58,378 bases of DNA. Source: Ornithinibacillus scapharcae TW25 (GTDB taxonomy: Bacteria > Bacillota > Bacilli > Bacillales > Amphibacillaceae). The stretch is from NCBI RefSeq assembly GCF_000190475.1, contig NZ_AEWH01000038.1, positions 1 to 58,378 of the forward strand. The letters are read 5' to 3'. Both the position numbers and the translations under genes were made by a program. Below are positions 54,594 to 58,378 of the stretch, piece after piece (position 1 is the first letter of the stretch; each line of letters starts with the position of its first letter). Below the pieces are notes generated by a model that saw only the letters and a program-made list of their open reading frames with translations, searched no databases and was not told the DNA's origin.

Positions 54594-55073
54594 TTATTTC
54601 CGAACAACAGGAATCCACATTTCACCATACACAAGGCCGTCCCGCTGTCCCATCACCACAGCGGTATTCGGTCCACCAACATAGGCAACGTAATCTGCTT
54701 CAGGAAGGGCTTCACCAAAGGCCATTCCAGTGAGCTTGTTACTTAGCTCTTCATCTGTACTTGCCTCCCCCTCGACTATGATGTATTCCCCTTCTGGAAA
54801 TTGGATAAGTCGTGTTGCTTCTGGTAGGGTTTCTTCTGTCATAACCCCAGCATAATGCATCATTTTATTATTCACTGCCTCGTTCACAACAAAAATATAG
54901 TCATTCGAAGCAATAGCTTTTAACTTATCTAAACTTCCGTCTTCTTGTACTGCCTGCCAGAAATCTGCCTTTTCCTTGTTGATGCCCATATAGTCTGTGT
55001 AATCACTCTTAAGCTCCGTTCCAATCCCTAATACAGTAAAGCTTTCCTTTTCCTCTAACTTATAATTTGCCAT
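54594..55073 (-). CDS. GyrI-like small-molecule-binding protein
   Basis: 159 aa. GyrI/AraC effector-binding fold: KLEEKESFTVLGIGTELKSD start, FPEGEYIIVEGEASTDEELS in the second half and a C-terminal YGEMWIPVVRK as in the family. Stand-alone members bind hydrophobic cations or protect gyrase. ATG 55073 after AGGAGG (10 bases). Divergent from a WYL regulator. Confidence 0.85.
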   Translation of the reverse strand: MANYKLEEKESFTVLGIGTELKSDYTDYMGINKEKADFWQAVQEDGSLDKLKAIASNDYIFVVNEAVNNKMMHYAGVMTEETLPEATRLIQFPEGEYIIVEGEASTDEELSNKLTGMAFGEALPEADYVAYVGGPNTAVVMGQRDGLVYGEMWIPVVRK

Positions 55074-55147
55074 TTCCAAATTTCCTCCTTTTTTTAAAAC
55101 AAAGTGTTTTTGTTTTTTCTTTCTGAGTTTATAATAGCCTTAAACCA

Positions 55148-55162
55148 TGTCAAAAAGTGACA
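55148..55162. promoter_or_regulatory. Operator dyad TGTCA-N5-TGACA
   Basis: Perfect 5-bp arms around AAAAG in the 106-bp divergent gap between the WYL regulator and the GyrI-like operon, 18 bases before the regulator's start. Likely the regulator's own site. Confidence 0.55.
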
Positions 55163-55179
55163 CTGTTTAGGAGGCCCTA

Positions 55180-56142
55180 ATGAAAAAAGTTGAGCGGATT
55201 AATACAATCATGCGCTATATCAACAATCGTGCCCACTTTACCATATCGGAAATCATGAAAGAGTTTAATATTTCCCGTTCGACAGCTATTCGGGATATTA
55301 GGGAAATAGAGGCGATGGGGATGCCACTTGTTGCTGAAGTTGGTAGAGATGGTGGCTATTTTGTTATGAACAACTCTGTCCTGCCAACGGTACGCTTTAC
55401 AGATAATGAAATCAAAGCATTGTTTATTGCCTTTATGGCCACTAGAAATCAACAACTTCCCTATTTAAAGAGTCGTCATTCATTAGCAGAAAAACTTCTC
55501 GGGCTTATCTCAGAAAACCAGCAAGATGACCTAGTGCTTCTTCATAAAATTTTGCTTTTTGAAGGTACGAATCCTCACAATCCTGACTTGCTTGATTTAT
55601 CAGACCTGCCCCATCCTATGTTAGAAACTCTTATCCAAAACATTCTTTTGGATAGCAATTTACTACTTACGATCAAAGAAGATAATAAGGTAAAGATATA
55701 TCCAATTTATCTCTTACATTTATATCGTGAAAAAAGCATGTGGTTTATTGAAGGATTTGATGTAAAGGATGAAAAGAGAAGGATCGTTCCTGTAGACAAT
55801 CTTACAAATGTTGAACCATCCCCGGTCAAAAAACGTTTAAATAAGAAAAAGGTTTTAGAAAAAATGAGTAAGCAGGAAGAAATGGTTAACCTTGTTTTAG
55901 AACTAGGTCCAAAGGCAATTGCCCAGTTCAAAAAATACCATCCTTTGAAGGCTAGCATATCTTATACGAATCCATATCAAACCACGGCTGTTTTAAAGAC
56001 TTTTATTGATGTTAATCATCTTGAAGAGTTGAATGAATTATCCAATTGGCTACTTTTTCTGGGTGAAGATATAAAGGTCAAAGAAATACCTGAAGAGGTC
56101 TTAGATGTTTTACAAAAGAGATTATTACTATACTCGCCATAA
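55180..56142 (+). CDS. YafY-type HTH-WYL regulator
   Basis: 320 aa. DeoR-like HTH (residues 3-60; HFTISEIMKEFNISRSTAIR), Gly-rich turn GRDGGYF, then a WYL domain: IYPIYLLHLYREKSMWFIEG, DEKRRIVPVDNLTNVEP, and a C-terminal WCX extension (SNWLLFLGEDIKVKEIPEEV). GGAGG 7 bases before ATG 55180. Divergent from the GyrI-like operon it probably controls; WYL domains bind nucleotides or other ligands. Confidence 0.92.
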   Translation: MKKVERINTIMRYINNRAHFTISEIMKEFNISRSTAIRDIREIEAMGMPLVAEVGRDGGYFVMNNSVLPTVRFTDNEIKALFIAFMATRNQQLPYLKSRHSLAEKLLGLISENQQDDLVLLHKILLFEGTNPHNPDLLDLSDLPHPMLETLIQNILLDSNLLLTIKEDNKVKIYPIYLLHLYREKSMWFIEGFDVKDEKRRIVPVDNLTNVEPSPVKKRLNKKKVLEKMSKQEEMVNLVLELGPKAIAQFKKYHPLKASISYTNPYQTTAVLKTFIDVNHLEELNELSNWLLFLGEDIKVKEIPEEVLDVLQKRLLLYSP

Positions 56143-56239
56143 GAAGTGCCAGTTAATACGCTATTAATCTGGAATTGTGGGGATCATTTAATTAATGAAG
56201 TCTTATGTTGAATTTTTACCTATATTTTGCCATAAAAAC

Positions 56240-56279
56240 ACCCCTTTAAGTTAGAATTATGACGCCAACTTAAGGGGTT
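56240..56279. terminator. Bidirectional terminator
   Basis: ACCCCTT-AAGTT pairs with AACTTAAGGGGT with one bulged T and a 14-nt loop; on the minus strand it is followed by TGTTTTTAT. Convergent genes meet here. Confidence 0.8.
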
Positions 56280-56317
56280 CTGTCCCTTTTTCTAAGCTGA
56301 TGGAACTGAAGCTATCC

Positions 56318-57007
56318 TTAATTATTAACATGTAGCAGTTTGATTAATTCTATAATTTTTTCGTTGTCACCTGGATCAACGTACACCAGCTTTGCACTTT
56401 TTATAATATCCTCTGTGTATTCTTTCATAAAGTTCTCTTCGACCTGAGCGGGACTAGCCCAATGTGAAGGAACATTGTACACGTTGATCGTACCATTCCC
56501 ATTACTACTATAAGTTACGGAACCATCAACAGAACGAGATCCCTCTAATGTAACCACATCTTTTGGGTAGGTAGCACTTGTTTCATCATAAATATTAACT
56601 GGTTCCCCAGCTGAAATATGCCGAACGTTTAACTCATCTATCTCTTGGTTCGGTCCTAGCTGTAACCAAATTCGAGCATATTCGATCTGTTCACTAGAAT
56701 ATTGGGATAGTGTTTCTCCCTGATAGACGACATTTGCGTCACTAGTTTCAGATGCGATTATCTCCGAATTGTTATTAACATTTTTATCCGAAGAGGTGTC
56801 ATTTGCATTAGTCTCTGCCTCTTCTAACTCACTTGTTGAAGAATTTTCATCTGTTTCCTTTTTATCTTCTGTTGATTCTAAAGCTAAACTTTTTTCGGAA
56901 GAATCTGTTGTGGACTTTTCGTTTGTTTCGCCAGCACATCCAGCTAGCATTCCTACAAGCATACATAAAGCAACATTAAAAAGAAGATTCTTTGTGAGCA
57001 ATTTCAT
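56318..57007 (-). CDS. Lipoprotein with acidic linker
   Basis: 229 aa. Signal and lipobox ...CMLVGMLAGC (Cys24), then a 70-residue Ser/Glu/Thr/Asn-rich flexible linker, then a compact domain (IEYARIWLQLGPNQEIDELN; SVDGSVTYSSNGNGTINVYN; VPSHWASPAQVEENF). The C-terminal domain resembles a repeated module in Bacillaceae lipoproteins, but I cannot name it. ATG 57007. Own terminator. Confidence 0.8.
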   Translation of the reverse strand: MKLLTKNLLFNVALCMLVGMLAGCAGETNEKSTTDSSEKSLALESTEDKKETDENSSTSELEEAETNANDTSSDKNVNNNSEIIASETSDANVVYQGETLSQYSSEQIEYARIWLQLGPNQEIDELNVRHISAGEPVNIYDETSATYPKDVVTLEGSRSVDGSVTYSSNGNGTINVYNVPSHWASPAQVEENFMKEYTEDIIKSAKLVYVDPGDNEKIIELIKLLHVNN

Positions 57008-57350
57008 TCGTTAAACCATACCTTTCATTATTATAGAACCCACTGAAGTTCCGCATTGTATAGTTGATTTCATTAAACTCACGTCCATATTGTTTCGTTT
57101 GGTGAGTAAGTTTGGTTCAAGCATACTATACAATTACTTTAACATAAAAATTCCCTTTAACTGGAAGGAAATCAAGTTTTGCTAGAATAAATTCTTAATG
57201 AACTTGTATTTTAGGTACAAGGGATGGTGTATAGAAAAAGAGACGCTATTTCATTCATAAGGAATTGCGTCTCCAATTTACAATGTTATTTTCAGTTTTC
57301 TCACCCGGTTAGATATAAAGAGGCATCTTATTTAGCAGCTAGACTATCCC
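57008..57350. other. Intergenic with a distant inverted repeat
   Basis: TTGTATAGT (57056-57064) and ACTATACAA (57125-57133) are exact complements 60 bp apart. No convincing frame or promoter otherwise. The repeats may be paired operator sites upstream of the lipoprotein gene. Confidence 0.4.
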
Positions 57351-58193
57351 CTAAAAATCAAAGTTGTCAGGATCTGGCCCAACCCGGTGATTTTGATTCA
57401 GACCATTAATTCGATTCATATCTTCTTCCGTTAATTGGAAGTCAAAGATATTGGAGTTCTCGATAATCCGATGTTCCTTCGTTGATTTTGGAATCGTAAT
57501 AACCCCGTTTTGTAGATCCCAACGGATAATAATCTGCGGTACCGTTTTGTTATACTTATTTGCAATTTCTAGTAGAGTAGGATGGTCTAATAATTGGCCT
57601 TGCATTAAAGGTGACCAAGCCTCTAGCTGAATACCATTACGTTGGCAAAATTGCTGGACTTCTGTTTGGGTTAATCGTGGGTGGTATTCCACTTGATTAA
57701 CCATTGGCTTTACTTCGGCATCTTTCATTAATTCTTTAAGGTGATGAACTTGGAAGTTACTGACACCGATAGCTTTCACTTTTCCTTCTTTATAGAGAGT
57801 TTCCATTGCTCTCCATGCCTCTTTATATTTGTTTTCCACAGGCCAGTGAATGAGATATAGATCTAGGTAATCTAGACCTAGTTTTTGTAGGCTAGTTTCA
57901 TAAGCTGCAATCGTTGACTCATAGCCTAAATCAGAATTCCAAACTTTAGAAGTGACAAAAAGCTCTTCTCTTGAGATACCTGCTTCTTTTATTCCTTCCC
58001 GAATTGCTTGTCCAACGCCAGCTTCATTTTCATAAATTGCCGCAGTATCAATACTGCGATAACCATGTTTAATAGCAAATTTAATAGCATTAACTAATTC
58101 TGGGCCTTCTTCCACTTTGAACACACCGATACCTAACCAAGGCATGTGGACACCGTTATGCAATGCTGTAGTGCTGTTTAAAATTTTAATCAT
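57351..58193 (-). CDS. Aldo/keto reductase (YvgN/YtbE type)
   Basis: 280 aa NADPH-dependent reductase of carbonyl compounds such as methylglyoxal. Catalytic tetrad Asp49, Tyr54 (SIDTAAIYENE), Lys83 (TSKVW), His116 (YLIHWP); cofactor tail IPKSTKEHRIIENSNIFDF. ATG 58193 behind GGAGGTTATATA. Full length for the family. Monocistronic as far as the window shows. Confidence 0.95.
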   Translation of the reverse strand: MIKILNSTTALHNGVHMPWLGIGVFKVEEGPELVNAIKFAIKHGYRSIDTAAIYENEAGVGQAIREGIKEAGISREELFVTSKVWNSDLGYESTIAAYETSLQKLGLDYLDLYLIHWPVENKYKEAWRAMETLYKEGKVKAIGVSNFQVHHLKELMKDAEVKPMVNQVEYHPRLTQTEVQQFCQRNGIQLEAWSPLMQGQLLDHPTLLEIANKYNKTVPQIIIRWDLQNGVITIPKSTKEHRIIENSNIFDFQLTEEDMNRINGLNQNHRVGPDPDNFDF

Positions 58194-58238
58194 TTATATA
58201 ACCTCCATTATAATTGTGAGAAATAAACGGCGATGATA

Positions 58239-58378
58239 GCTCTATCAACATCAACTTATGCGTTATTTTCATCCAAGAAAGTGATGACAGGCTCTATCAA
58301 CATCAACTTATGCGTTATTTTCATTCAAGAAAGTGATGACAGGCTCTATCAACATCAACTTATGCGTTATTTTCATTC
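58239..58378. repeat. 52-bp direct tandem repeat, runs off the window
   Basis: Units start at 58239, 58291 and 58343 with GCTCTATCAACATCAACTTA and include GCGTTATTTTCAT and AAGTGATGACAG. Copies are nearly identical (one C/T difference seen). The third is cut by the window edge, so the array may be longer. No CRISPR-like spacers: the units abut. Confidence 0.9.

Noticed and set aside
58239-58378. CRISPR array
   Set aside because: Units are 52 bp and abut directly with no variable spacers.

Overview
The window is AT-rich DNA from a low-GC Gram-positive spore-former of the Bacillaceae, probably a halotolerant Oceanobacillus/Virgibacillus-like genus (genus is a low-confidence inference). The pointers are strong AGGAGG ribosome sites with many TTG/GTG starts, rho-independent terminators after most operons, a ComK homologue, two perfect Spo0A boxes, CcpA/LacI-type operators, a PTS and ABC sugar diet, and families typical of Bacillaceae (DUF1700/DUF4097, DUF1062, probable DUF4257). 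No rRNA, tRNA or CRISPR array was seen.

Left part (1-19.6 kb) is accessory DNA. It holds an orphan reverse transcriptase (1448-2776, minus) behind an unusually structured leader; a competence locus (XRE regulator and comK, divergent from a ComX/SigH-like sigma factor, with a ComK AT-box between them); a DEAD-box helicase; a VOC protein divergent from an ECF sigma factor; and a run of very small genes (8.8-10.8 kb), including a 38-aa hydrophobic peptide. A frameshifted secreted protein with a two-helix membrane protein follows. Then come the remains of a conjugative element (TrbL/VirB6-like and M23-peptidase transfer proteins, both broken), a damaged ApeA-like HEPN defence gene, and a graveyard of gene fragments (17.6-19.3 kb).

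Middle part (19.6-40 kb) is mostly intact metabolism: a CHASE3 chemoreceptor below two Spo0A boxes; a DrrAB-type ABC exporter with twin TetR operators; a GntR-controlled PTS operon (GH4 phospho-glucosidase, EIIC, ChbG/YdjC deacetylase, EIIA, EIIB) for a beta-linked disaccharide such as chitobiose or cellobiose; and an ABC importer operon (binding protein and two permeases, no ATPase) followed by a LacI regulator, a ROK sugar kinase and a GH1 beta-glucosidase.

Right part (40-58.4 kb) holds a promoter-RNA-terminator unit with no ORF that folds as a 6S-like rod; a DUF1062 protein; a roughly 350-bp MITE-like repeat; UvrA2 divergent from a double-MerR regulator; an MFS transporter divergent from a Crp/Fnr regulator; TerC; a PadR-DUF1700-DUF4097 operon; an AraC-DUF1835-like fusion; a WYL regulator divergent from a GyrI-like gene pair; a lipoprotein; an aldo/keto reductase; and a 52-bp tandem repeat running off the end.

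Two cross-cutting points. A three-copy intergenic repeat (about 25.4, 36.3 and 40.8 kb) sits just upstream of genes each time. Several otherwise healthy genes (secreted protein, ApeA-like, TetR, LacI) are each broken by a one-base loss in an A/T homopolymer, which may be assembly error rather than biology, so pseudogene calls should be read with that in mind.
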